Assembly (NCBI GenBank): GCA_910588595.1
Contig: CAJUQU010000091.1
Location: 1 to 12,692, forward strand
Length of the DNA: 12,692 bases
Direction of reading: 5' to 3'
Origin: an uncultured Lachnospiraceae bacterium
Lineage (GTDB): Bacteria > Bacillota_A > Clostridia > Lachnospirales > Lachnospiraceae
The notes under the pieces are model-generated. The model was not told the DNA's origin and searched no databases. It saw nothing but the letters and a program-made list of their open reading frames with translations. Position 1 is the first letter of the stretch; the number at the start of each line of letters is the position of its first letter. A program made the position numbers and the translations under genes. Below, in pieces: positions 1 through 6,853 of the stretch.

Positions 1-114
1 GAACAGCTCTGGGAGGAGAAGATCATAGGCGAAGCACATGAGGAGTATGACAGCAGGAATGGAGGTGAAGAGGATGCCAGGGAAGATTCGCGACAGGATC
101 CGGACGATCATTAG
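1..114 (+). CDS. spoIIIAF: Stage III sporulation protein AF, C-terminal end (partial)
   Basis: Frame 1 is open from the window edge to a TAG at 112-114 and gives the last 37 residues of a protein. The tail is very hydrophilic and mostly acidic (ends in QDPDDH). There is no recognisable domain in so short a piece. The call rests on position: it lies directly upstream of spoIIIAG and overlaps it by 41 bases, which is where spoIIIAF lies in the eight-gene spoIIIA operon. In that family SpoIIIAF is a mother-cell membrane protein with two N-terminal membrane segments and a soluble ring-type domain in the intermembrane space. Those parts would be upstream of this window. Confidence 0.65.
   Translation, partial: EQLWEEKIIGEAHEEYDSRNGGEEDAREDSRQDPDDH
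61..67 (+). promoter_or_regulatory. Ribosome binding site for spoIIIAG
   Basis: GGAGGTG lies 6 bases upstream of the ATG at 74. It decides the start of spoIIIAG against the earlier in-frame ATGs at 38, 47 and 59, which lack such a spacing. The site is inside the end of the upstream reading frame, so translation of the two genes is probably coupled. Confidence 0.7.
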
Positions 115-682
115 CGGAGGATCTGGACGACCGACAAAGGAGACGATGCTCATTATCTTTCTGAGCGGAATATTGATCTTTGTCATCCTGCTGCCGACTG
201 GAAACACAGGCAGCAGTTATCTGTCGAAAAAAAATCAAAAGAAGACCGAGAGCACAGAGACTGTGGGAAATGTACAGACAGGTGGGAGTGAAAAGAGTGA
301 GATTTCCACGGACGAGTACAGAAGAGGGCTTGAGAGAGAGCTGGAAGATTTCTTGTCCAGCGTGGCGGGTGTGGGAGAGGTCAAAGTACTGATCTATATG
401 AAAAATTCTCAGGAGTATATCGTAGAGAAGGATGTTCCCATGTCCAATTCTGTCAACGGTGAGAACAGCGAGCTTCGAAAGGAGGAGACGACAGTGTTTA
501 CGACAAATGAAAACGGAAACGAGGTGCCGTTTGTCTCACAGACGAAAAAACCAAAAGTTGACGGCGTGGTGATCTCTGCGAAGGGGGCGTCGAATGAGGC
601 GGTAAAACTCCAGATCGTCAGGCTTGTGATGGCACTGTACGGCGTGGAGGCAAATAAAGTTGAAGTGTTAGTGATGGAGTAA
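74..682 (+). CDS. spoIIIAG: Stage III sporulation protein AG (SpoIIIAG)
   Basis: SpoIIIAG forms a ring in the space between mother cell and forespore membranes. With SpoIIIAH and forespore SpoIIQ it makes the 'feeding tube' channel needed for late forespore gene expression. The start at 74 gives 202 residues, a little shorter than the about 230 of Bacillus subtilis. A short basic cytoplasmic segment (MPGKIRDRIRTI) precedes one membrane helix at about residues 25-41 (LIIFLSGILIFVILLP). A polar Ser/Glu/Lys linker follows, then the ring-building domain starting near RGLERELEDFLSSVAGVGEV. Its typical features are a GVG turn, a strand pair carrying long charged insertions, and the closing GVEANKVEVLVME. 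The start is set by GGAGGTG at 61-67. The frame overlaps the upstream spoIIIAF tail by 41 bases. In B. subtilis the operon is under sigma-E control; its promoter would be outside this window. Confidence 0.9.
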   Translation: MPGKIRDRIRTIISGGSGRPTKETMLIIFLSGILIFVILLPTGNTGSSYLSKKNQKKTESTETVGNVQTGGSEKSEISTDEYRRGLERELEDFLSSVAGVGEVKVLIYMKNSQEYIVEKDVPMSNSVNGENSELRKEETTVFTTNENGNEVPFVSQTKKPKVDGVVISAKGASNEAVKLQIVRLVMALYGVEANKVEVLVME

Positions 683-784
683 AATGAAATGAATGTGAAA
701 AAGTTAAAAATATTAAGTCTAAGAAAAGTATGCGATGAATATGATAGAAGTAGCAAAGAGAAAGAACAGGAAGGATATGGTTTG

Positions 785-1633
785 GTGAAAAAAATATTAA
801 GAAAGAACCAGATTATGATTACGGCACTGGCAGTCATGATAGCGGTAGCAGGCTATCTGAACTTTGCGGGTACCAAGATTGGAGAAGAGGATTTTATATC
901 TGTAGACGGCAGCAGCAGCGAGCTTACATATGATATCTCTGATGAAGATATGTATGCCATATCGCTTAGGGAAGATACAGATGGTGAGATCCAGGATTAC
1001 GCGTCGGCAGCAGGAGAGAACACGGACATAGCAAGTCTCGACACAGACGATGTGACGATCACAGACAACTACCTGAGCAGTGACATGAACGCTGTGTCGG
1101 ACAGCGCGCTCGACACGACAGCTGCAGGCGATCCGTCAGCAGCAGATGTACTCGCTGCCAACACGGATGAGTCCGGAGCGACTGTGATCGAGCAGGAGGT
1201 ACCGGGAGAGGCAGTGTTTACGAGTGCATCAGGTGTGTCTACGCTCGCGGGCGCAAAGCTCTTAAAAGAACAGACCAGGGCGCAGAACAAAGAGTCTCTC
1301 CTGGAGATCATTCAAAGTGAAGAGCTTACGGAAGAGGCAAAAAAGGAAGCCATAAATAGTATGATCGCACTGACGGAGACCGCCCAGAAGGAATCCGATG
1401 CGCAGATGCTTCTCGAGGCGAAAGGATTTGCACAGACAGTAGTGAGTATCAGCGGTGACAAAGCAGATGTCATGGTGGAGGCAGCAAACCTTACAGAGTC
1501 ACAGACTGCCCAGATTCTGGACATCGTACAGAGAAAAACAGATATCGTTCCGGAAAATATCATCATAACAGTATCCGGTATTACAAACAGTGTGTCTGAC
1601 GGTGTCTCCGACAATATATCTGTCGATGAATAA
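785..1633 (+). CDS. spoIIIAH: Stage III sporulation protein AH (SpoIIIAH), with a long acidic linker
   Basis: SpoIIIAH is the mother-cell partner that binds forespore SpoIIQ across the intermembrane space. With GTG at 785 the protein is 282 residues. It starts VKKILRKNQ, then has one membrane helix at about 9-25 (QIMITALAVMIAVAGYL). The C-terminal third is the YscJ/FliF-like ring domain (from about KESLLEIIQSEELTEEAKKE, with AKGFAQTVVSISGDKADVMV and the end ENIIITVSG). Between these, residues 32-157 hold 30 Asp/Glu and a single basic residue. The whole is longer than the about 218 residues of B. subtilis. An ATG at 689 is in the same frame and would add 32 residues, with GGAG 9 bases upstream. 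I prefer 785 because AGGAAGG at 768-774 precedes it, 689-784 is AT-rich, and homologues as I recall them begin just before the membrane helix. TTG at 782 is also possible. Confidence 0.88.
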   Translation: MKKILRKNQIMITALAVMIAVAGYLNFAGTKIGEEDFISVDGSSSELTYDISDEDMYAISLREDTDGEIQDYASAAGENTDIASLDTDDVTITDNYLSSDMNAVSDSALDTTAAGDPSAADVLAANTDESGATVIEQEVPGEAVFTSASGVSTLAGAKLLKEQTRAQNKESLLEIIQSEELTEEAKKEAINSMIALTETAQKESDAQMLLEAKGFAQTVVSISGDKADVMVEAANLTESQTAQILDIVQRKTDIVPENIIITVSGITNSVSDGVSDNISVDE

Positions 1634-1637
1634 ATGT

Positions 1638-1667
1638 GTGGAATTAATTGGATAAATGTGGTATACT
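1638..1667 (+). promoter_or_regulatory. Probable extended -10 promoter ahead of deoB
   Basis: TATACT at 1662-1667 has a TG one base upstream (TGG-TATACT, 1659-1667), which is the extended -10 pattern of the housekeeping sigma factor. The -35 region is weak (at best 3 of 6 matches at 1638-1644), as is common with extended -10 promoters. It begins a few bases after the spoIIIAH stop. Transcription should start near 1674 and leave a leader of about 60 bases before deoB. It would let deoB, prfC and the lipoprotein gene be expressed in growing cells, independently of the sporulation operon. Confidence 0.6.
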
Positions 1668-1735
1668 AAAGTATTATATTGCAAACTGCCTTGATCATGT
1701 GTGTTTGAAGGGCGGTCTGGCGGAAAGGAGCACAT

Positions 1736-2902
1736 ATGAAAAGAGTATTTTTGATTGTGTTAGACAGCTTTGGGATCGGTGAGATGGAGGATGCGGAAGC
1801 CTATGGTGACAGGGGTGTGAGTACCATAGGCTCCGTCTCTGAGAGCTCATTTTTTCATGTGCCAAATCTGCAGAAACTGGGGCTTTTTAATATCGAGGGT
1901 GTTCGGTGCAGGGGGCAGGAGCCCGCAAAGAACCCGCTTGCGGCAGTTGCCAGGATGAAGGAGGCTTCACGGGGCAAAGATACAACGATCGGCCATTGGG
2001 AGATCGCTGGTCTGGTATCAAAAGAGCCGCTGCCGACGTATCCCAATGGATTTCCGGAGGAAGTGATCGATGATTTCTCAAAGCTTACGGGCAGGGGTGT
2101 GCTCTGCAACAAGACATACTCCGGCACAGAGGTGATCAGGGATTACGGCGATGAGCATGTGAGAACGGGGGATCTGATCGTGTACACATCCGCGGACAGT
2201 GTTTTTCAGGTCGCGGCACATGAGGAGGTCGTGCCGTTGGAGACTTTGTATGACTATTGCAGGAAGGCGAGGGCGATGCTCCAGGGAGAGCACGGGGTAG
2301 GGCGCGTCATCGCGAGACCGTTCACGGGCACATCAGGAGATTACACCCGCACGGCACACCGCCATGACTATTCGCTGCTGCCGCCGCAGACCACGATGCT
2401 GGACCAGCTCAAGGAGGCGGGCAGGGACGTGATCGCTGTGGGGAAGATCAATGATATATTTGCCGGAAAGGGCATCACAGAGTTTGTGTATACAAGCGGG
2501 AACGCAGAGGGCATAGAGCGTACGCTTGAGTATCTGGACAGGGATTTTGAGGGAATGTGCTTTGTCAATCTTGTGGATTACGATATGCTCTATGGCCATC
2601 GCAGGGATGTGGACGGCTATGCAAGGGCATTGGCATATTTTGATGAAAAGCTGCCTGAGATCATGGGGAAGCTCCGGGAGGAGGATATACTGATGGTCAC
2701 TGCTGACCACGGCTGTGATCCCGCGTACACGAAAACGACAGATCACACAAGGGAGTACACGCCCTTTATCATGTACGGCAAAAAAGTAAAGCCGGTCAAT
2801 CACGGCACGCGTGAGACATTTGCAGATATCGCGGCGACAGTTCTTGATCATCTCGGCGTGGAGCAGAAGACATGTGGGACAAGTATGTACGCTGTCATAT
2901 AA
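1736..2902 (+). CDS. deoB: Phosphopentomutase DeoB
   Basis: DeoB interconverts ribose-5-phosphate (or deoxyribose-5-phosphate) and the 1-phosphate. It links nucleoside breakdown and salvage to the pentose phosphate pathway, in the cytoplasm. At 388 residues it has the family's full length and belongs to the alkaline phosphatase-like metalloenzymes that use two Mn ions. Visible metal ligands by motif are D10 in LIVLDSFGIGE, D283 and H288 in VDYDMLYGHRRD, D324 and H325 in TADHGCD, and H337 in TTDHTREYTPF. The phosphate-accepting Thr is T83 or T84 in DTTIGHWE. The spacing between the ADHG and DHTRE motifs appears one residue longer than I recall for Bacillus and E. coli. AAAGGAG at 1724-1730 precedes the ATG by 5 bases. 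It follows spoIIIAH by 102 bases with its own promoter and lies 40 bases before prfC. No purine phosphorylase or other deo gene is adjacent. Confidence 0.96.
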   Translation: MKRVFLIVLDSFGIGEMEDAEAYGDRGVSTIGSVSESSFFHVPNLQKLGLFNIEGVRCRGQEPAKNPLAAVARMKEASRGKDTTIGHWEIAGLVSKEPLPTYPNGFPEEVIDDFSKLTGRGVLCNKTYSGTEVIRDYGDEHVRTGDLIVYTSADSVFQVAAHEEVVPLETLYDYCRKARAMLQGEHGVGRVIARPFTGTSGDYTRTAHRHDYSLLPPQTTMLDQLKEAGRDVIAVGKINDIFAGKGITEFVYTSGNAEGIERTLEYLDRDFEGMCFVNLVDYDMLYGHRRDVDGYARALAYFDEKLPEIMGKLREEDILMVTADHGCDPAYTKTTDHTREYTPFIMYGKKVKPVNHGTRETFADIAATVLDHLGVEQKTCGTSMYAVI

Positions 2903-2942
2903 AGATATAAATCATTATGAAAGATAGACGGAGGATAGATCA

Positions 2943-4538
2943 GTGAGTACAATTGCAGAGGAAATAAACAAGAGGAGGACGTTCGCCATCATATCGCACC
3001 CCGATGCCGGCAAGACGACCTTGACAGAAAAATTTTTGCTGTATGGAGGCGCCATCAATCTCGCAGGGAGCGTCAAGGGCAAGGCGACAGCAAGACATGC
3101 GGTCTCGGATTGGATGGAGATCGAGAAGGAGAGAGGGATCTCGGTCACATCCTCTGTCCTGCAGTTCAATTACGACGGCTATTGCATCAATATCCTGGAT
3201 ACGCCGGGGCATCAGGATTTCTCGGAGGATACGTACAGGACGCTCATGGCGGCGGATTCGGCAGTCATGGTGATCGATGCGTCAAAGGGAGTTGAGGCGC
3301 AGACGAGAAAGCTTTTTAAGGTCTGTGGTATGAGGGGGATTCCCATTTTTACGTTTATCAATAAGATGGACAGGGATGCCAATGACACGTTCGAGCTCCT
3401 TGACGAGATCGAGAAGGAGCTTGGTATCGCTACTTGTCCTGTCAACTGGCCGATCGGTTCGGGAAAGCGTTTTAAGGGGGTCTATGACAGGCATGGGAAC
3501 CATGTGCTCACCTATTCTGACACACAGAAAGGAACAAAAGAGGGTGAGACGACGGTGATCCCGCTGGATGACGAGGCGCTCTTGCTCGAGAACATCGGCG
3601 AGGAGGCACTGACTTTGCTGCGCGACGAGATCGAGCTGCTCGACGGGGCGAGTGCGGAGTTTGACATTGATGAGGTGCGCAGGGGAAAGCTGACGCCCGT
3701 GTTTTTTGGATCGGCTCTCACGAATTTCGGTGTGGAGGTATTTCTGCAGAATTTTCTAAAGATGGCGACAACACCGCTTCCGAGGATATCTCAGGGGGAG
3801 ACGATCGATCCTGTCGACAATGATTTCTCGGCGTTCGTGTTCAAGATCCAGGCGAATATGAACAAGGCGCACCGCGACAGGGTGGCGTTTATGCGCATCT
3901 GCTCGGGCAAGTTTGACGCCAGCGCGGAGGTGAAACATGTGCAGGGCGGGAAAGTGATGCGCCTGTCGCAGCCGCAGCAGATCATGGCGGACGAGCGCAA
4001 GATCCTTGACGAGGCGTACGCAGGTGATATCATCGGCGTGTTTGATCCGGGGATCTTTTCTATCGGTGACACGGTCTGTGCGCCGAAGAACAATATCTGT
4101 TACGAGGGGATACCGACCTTTGCGCCAGAGCACTTTGCGAGGGTGAGGCAGATCGACACGATGAAGCGGAAACAGTTCATCAAAGGAGTCAACCAGATCG
4201 CACAGGAGGGCGCGATCCAGATTTTCCAGGAGTTTAACACTGGTATGGAGGAGATCATTGTGGGTGTGGTAGGCGTACTGCAGTTCGATGTGCTCAAATA
4301 TCGCCTGGAAAATGAGTACAATGTTGAGATCAATCTTGAGTCGCTTCCGTATGAGTATATCCGGTGGATCGAGAATAAGGACGAGATAGATCTGAATAAG
4401 CTTTCCGGAACTTCGGATATGAAGAAGATACAGGACTTGAAAGGAAATCCGCTCCTGCTGTTTATCAACCAGTGGAGCATCGGTATGACGGTCGACAGAA
4501 ACAAGGGGCTCGTGCTCTCGGAATTTGGAAGGAATTGA
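2943..4538 (+). CDS. prfC: Peptide chain release factor 3 (RF3 GTPase)
   Basis: RF3 is a ribosome-bound GTPase that recycles RF1/RF2 after peptide release. The 531-residue length is typical. The GTPase motifs are clear: P-loop HPDAGKTT (19-26), the switch I-type EKERGIS (62-67), DTPGHQDFS (86-94) and NKMD (140-143). The region KARHAVSDW-like (ATARHAVSDWMEIEKERG) and the C-terminal VGVVGVLQFDVLKYRLENEY are characteristic of RF3 rather than EF-G, and the EF-G domain IV is lacking. The start is GTG at 2943, with GGAGG at 2930-2934 8 bases upstream. It follows deoB by 40 bases and runs to within 20 bases of the lipoprotein gene, so the three are probably one transcript. RF3 is not universal in Firmicutes, so its presence here is mildly informative. 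Confidence 0.95.
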   Translation: MSTIAEEINKRRTFAIISHPDAGKTTLTEKFLLYGGAINLAGSVKGKATARHAVSDWMEIEKERGISVTSSVLQFNYDGYCINILDTPGHQDFSEDTYRTLMAADSAVMVIDASKGVEAQTRKLFKVCGMRGIPIFTFINKMDRDANDTFELLDEIEKELGIATCPVNWPIGSGKRFKGVYDRHGNHVLTYSDTQKGTKEGETTVIPLDDEALLLENIGEEALTLLRDEIELLDGASAEFDIDEVRRGKLTPVFFGSALTNFGVEVFLQNFLKMATTPLPRISQGETIDPVDNDFSAFVFKIQANMNKAHRDRVAFMRICSGKFDASAEVKHVQGGKVMRLSQPQQIMADERKILDEAYAGDIIGVFDPGIFSIGDTVCAPKNNICYEGIPTFAPEHFARVRQIDTMKRKQFIKGVNQIAQEGAIQIFQEFNTGMEEIIVGVVGVLQFDVLKYRLENEYNVEINLESLPYEYIRWIENKDEIDLNKLSGTSDMKKIQDLKGNPLLLFINQWSIGMTVDRNKGLVLSEFGRN

Positions 4539-4558
4539 TTAGGAGTATTAAATCGTCA

Positions 4559-5791
4559 ATGAGAAAATGGACAGTGTTGTGGGCGGCGCTGATCGGCAGT
4601 ATGGTGTTTGGGACATCAGGATGCGCGGATCAGAGTGGCTTTGACCCGCAGTATATCATTCGTGAGGAGAAAAGCGCTGACGAGGCGGAAAGTACAGCAG
4701 AGACACGCGGATACGAACCAGAACAGCCGCAGGAGAACAGCACAGAGACAAATCCTTTGACAAAGGAGCATATCCGGGAGGTCTCAGAGCTTTATTATGC
4801 ATATCATCACCTCGACGGAGAGAGGCAAAAGATCTATCTCGAGATGTTTGATGCGCTGACCGATATGAAAAGCGGGGTGCCGCTGTCCACAGTGGACAAG
4901 TCTGTGCTGGATGTTGTTTTCGCCTGTGTGATGAATGACCACCCAGAGCTTTTTTATGTGGACGGATACCAGTATACAGAGTACACGCTTGGCGATGTCG
5001 TGACAGGGATCACTTTCAGCGGGACTTACTCTATGGCAAGTGCGGAGATCGAGCAGGCGAGGCTGCTGATCGAGCAGAGGCTTGCAGAGTGTTTTGAACA
5101 GGTACCGTTAAATGAGGATGAGTACAGCACTGTCAAATATCTGTATGAATGGCTGATCGATCACACAGAGTACGATAGGACCGCGGAGAATAATCAGAAT
5201 ATATGTTCTGTGTTCCTGCAGGGAAAAAGTGTCTGCCAGGGTTATGCCAAGGCAATGCAGTATATGCTGCAGGCAGCCGACATCCAGTGTGTGCTGGTGA
5301 CTGGTTTTACGAACGGTGAGCGGCATGGGTGGAATCTGGTGAGGGTGAACGGAGAATACTATTATCTCGACCCGACATGGGGAGATGCCTCGTACGCTTC
5401 GGGCAGTGCCGATGGTGCGTTGGACAGCTTCGTCCCTGCCATCAATTATGATTACTTTCTGGTGACAACGGATGAGATCACGAGGACACATTCTATCGAG
5501 AAGGTGGTGGAGCTCCCTGTGTGTACTGCGATCGACGACAACTATTTTGTGCGCGAGGGACTATATTTTGAGAGTTACGATGCCGACAGGCTTGCTCTCA
5601 TTTTTGACAGTGAGGAGACGAGAACAGCCGGGTCCGTGACGTTGAAATGCGATAACAGCGAAACGTATGATCTGATGGTGCAGACGCTGATCGAGTCGCA
5701 GGCGATCTTTGACTTTGTGGACAAGCAGGGGGAGAGCATCGCGTACACCTCGAACGATGAGCAGAGGACGATCAGTTTCTGGAATGTATAA
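4559..5791 (+). CDS. Transglutaminase-like domain lipoprotein, role unknown
   Basis: The predicted protein has 410 residues from ATG 4559. The N-terminus is a lipoprotein signal: MRKW, a hydrophobic stretch, then GTSGC with Cys22 as the likely lipidated residue. The lipobox has Thr rather than Leu at -3, so it is slightly atypical. An acidic, Glu/Thr/Gln-rich tether (about 30-70) follows, then a helical region. A transglutaminase-like papain fold carries the full Cys-His-Asp triad: C226 in SVCQGYAK, H256 in RHGWNLV and D271 in YYLDPTWGD. Proteins of this type are secreted and presumed to cleave or modify peptide or protein bonds at the cell surface. The substrate is not predictable from sequence. 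The start is uncertain: AGGAG at 4541-4545 is 13 bases before ATG 4559, further than usual. A TTG at 4535 overlapping the prfC stop would add 8 residues and still fit a signal peptide. Confidence 0.82.
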   Translation: MRKWTVLWAALIGSMVFGTSGCADQSGFDPQYIIREEKSADEAESTAETRGYEPEQPQENSTETNPLTKEHIREVSELYYAYHHLDGERQKIYLEMFDALTDMKSGVPLSTVDKSVLDVVFACVMNDHPELFYVDGYQYTEYTLGDVVTGITFSGTYSMASAEIEQARLLIEQRLAECFEQVPLNEDEYSTVKYLYEWLIDHTEYDRTAENNQNICSVFLQGKSVCQGYAKAMQYMLQAADIQCVLVTGFTNGERHGWNLVRVNGEYYYLDPTWGDASYASGSADGALDSFVPAINYDYFLVTTDEITRTHSIEKVVELPVCTAIDDNYFVREGLYFESYDADRLALIFDSEETRTAGSVTLKCDNSETYDLMVQTLIESQAIFDFVDKQGESIAYTSNDEQRTISFWNV

Positions 5792-5865
5792 GGAACGGCA
5801 GCTGCTAAATGAATGGAATCGCAGATTTTAGGAAAGTATGGTAATAAAGGTAACAGTTCAGCCCA

Positions 5866-5891
5866 GGACTTCGCACTACGCTGCGAAGTCC
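5866..5891. repeat. Perfect inverted repeat, 10-bp stem and 6-base loop
   Basis: GGACTTCGCA (5866-5875) and TGCGAAGTCC (5882-5891) are exact reverse complements around the loop CTACGC. As RNA this is a stable hairpin. On the + strand the nearest T-run (from 5915) begins about 24 bases after the stem, too far for an ordinary intrinsic terminator. On the - strand no T-run follows either. The left flank (5841-5864) has a GGTAA repeated twice and the sequence ACAGTTCAGCCC. It could be a dispersed extragenic palindrome of the REP type, or a 3'-end stabiliser for the lipoprotein transcript. I cannot tell which from one copy. Confidence 0.75.
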
Positions 5892-5923
5892 GTGAGAAAG
5901 GCGGAAAATAACAGATTTTTTCT

Positions 5924-5951
5924 TTGCAAAGTCTGAGGATGATGATATAAT
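5924..5951 (+). promoter_or_regulatory. Strong extended -10 promoter for the Asp23-nusB-xse-ispA-dxs-tlyA operon
   Basis: TATAAT at 5946-5951 is a perfect -10 box. TG at 5943-5944 supplies the extended -10 element. TTGCAA at 5924-5929 (4 of 6 to TTGACA) sits 16 bases upstream; TTTGCA at 5923-5928 with a 17-base spacer is equivalent. Transcription should start near 5958, giving a leader of about 32 bases. A 10-bp perfect palindrome (CTTTGCAAAG, 5922-5931) covers the -35 box and could be an operator, though it may be chance. The next 6 kb contain no other obvious promoter or terminator. Confidence 0.8.
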
Positions 5952-5989
5952 AAAAAATAACGCAGAAAGAGATACAGGAGGTTTAGAGC

Positions 5990-6373
5990 ATGGAAAAAGA
6001 AACGGATAAGAGCGGGTATTCATTGAATAATGAGGAATTCGGCACTGTAAAGATCGCCAACGATGTCGTTGCCATGATCGCGGGACTTGCGGCGACGGAG
6101 GTTGACGGTGTGAGCGCCATGGTCGGAAATATCACGAACGAACTGATGGGAAAGGTCGGCATGAAGAAACAGACAAAAGGTGTCAAGGTTGATATCCTAG
6201 ACGGAAATGTGTCTGTGGAGCTTGCAGTCACATTAGAATATGGCTTTAACATCCCAACAACCTGCAATAAAGTGCAGGAAAAGGTAAAGAACGCGATCGA
6301 GACGATGACCGGGTTCAGGGTGTCTGACGTCAATATCAGGATCGTCGGTATCAAAATGGCATCAGAGCGATAG
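5990..6373 (+). CDS. yqhY: Asp23/Gls24 family protein (YqhY-like)
   Basis: This is a 127-residue cytosolic protein of the Asp23 (DUF322) family. The family pattern is visible: GTVKIANDVVAMIAGLAATEVDGVSAM near the N-terminus (about 14-40), then KGVKVDILDGNVSVELAVTL, then an Asn-Ile-Pro turn before VQEKVKNAIETMTGF and the end VNIRIVGIKM. In B. subtilis yqhY lies next to nusB and the acetyl-CoA carboxylase genes accBC and is linked to carboxylase regulation. In staphylococci Asp23 is a cell-envelope stress protein. Here accBC is not adjacent, so only the nusB link is kept. The ribosome binding site AGGAGG (5976-5981) is ideal, 8 bases from the ATG, and the promoter lies immediately upstream. nusB follows after 33 bases. 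Confidence 0.9.
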   Translation: MEKETDKSGYSLNNEEFGTVKIANDVVAMIAGLAATEVDGVSAMVGNITNELMGKVGMKKQTKGVKVDILDGNVSVELAVTLEYGFNIPTTCNKVQEKVKNAIETMTGFRVSDVNIRIVGIKMASER

Positions 6374-6406
6374 GAGTCGTACAAATATAGATTAAGGAAA
6401 AGATAA

Positions 6407-6829
6407 ATGAGCAGAAGAGAGCTTAGGGAACAAATATTCAAATATATTTTCAGGATCGAATTTAATGACAGGGAAGAAATGCCTGAGCAGGGCAAGTTCT
6501 TTTTTGAGACTCTGAAAATGGAAGCGCAGGAGAGAGAATCGCGTGAGATCAAGGACGAGGATGCCACATATATCTCCCATAAAAGCAATAAGATCATCGA
6601 GAAGCTTGATGAGATCGACGAGATGATCAACAAACAGGCAAAAGGCTGGACCACGCAGAGGATGGGGAAGGTGGATCTCACGATCCTTCGCCTTGCAGTG
6701 TACGAGATCGTATTTGACGAGGATGTGCCGACAGGGGTTGCGATCAATGAGGCGGTTGAACTTGCCAAAAAATTCGGGCAGGAGGAGTCGTCGGGGTTTG
6801 TCAATGGAGTGCTCGCAAAATTTGCATAG
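6407..6829 (+). CDS. nusB: Transcription antitermination factor NusB
   Basis: NusB binds boxA RNA with ribosomal protein S10 (NusE) and prevents early termination of rRNA transcripts. At 140 residues it has the normal length of this all-helical protein. The N-terminus (SRRELREQIFKYIFRIEF) is the usual first helix. The most conserved part is the C-terminal half: GWTTQRMGKVDLTILRLAVYE, then DVPTGVAINEAVELAKKFG and the closing FVNGVLAKFA. An AAGGAAA motif near 6394 precedes the ATG. It lies 33 bases after the Asp23 gene and 24 bases before xseA. In B. subtilis folD comes between nusB and xseA; it is missing here. Confidence 0.95.
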   Translation: MSRRELREQIFKYIFRIEFNDREEMPEQGKFFFETLKMEAQERESREIKDEDATYISHKSNKIIEKLDEIDEMINKQAKGWTTQRMGKVDLTILRLAVYEIVFDEDVPTGVAINEAVELAKKFGQEESSGFVNGVLAKFA

Positions 6830-6853
6830 GCAGAATGGTATGGAGGCATATTC

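Noticed and set aside
1690..1718. Weak stem (ACTGCCTT with AGGGCGGT) in the deoB leader as a possible riboswitch or attenuator.
   Set aside because: Only 8 pairs including two wobbles with a 16-base loop, no T-run and no alternative stem; chance is likely.
5866..5921. Intrinsic terminator made of the palindrome and the T-run at 5915-5920.
   Set aside because: The T-run begins about 24 bases after the stem. That is too far for a standard terminator, so I list the palindrome as a repeat instead.
5983..6849. Long reverse-strand frame of 288 residues opposite the Asp23 and nusB genes.
   Set aside because: It is the complement of two clear genes on the + strand. Its product is Ser/Ile/Leu/Phe-rich without a known domain and has no ribosome binding site of note.
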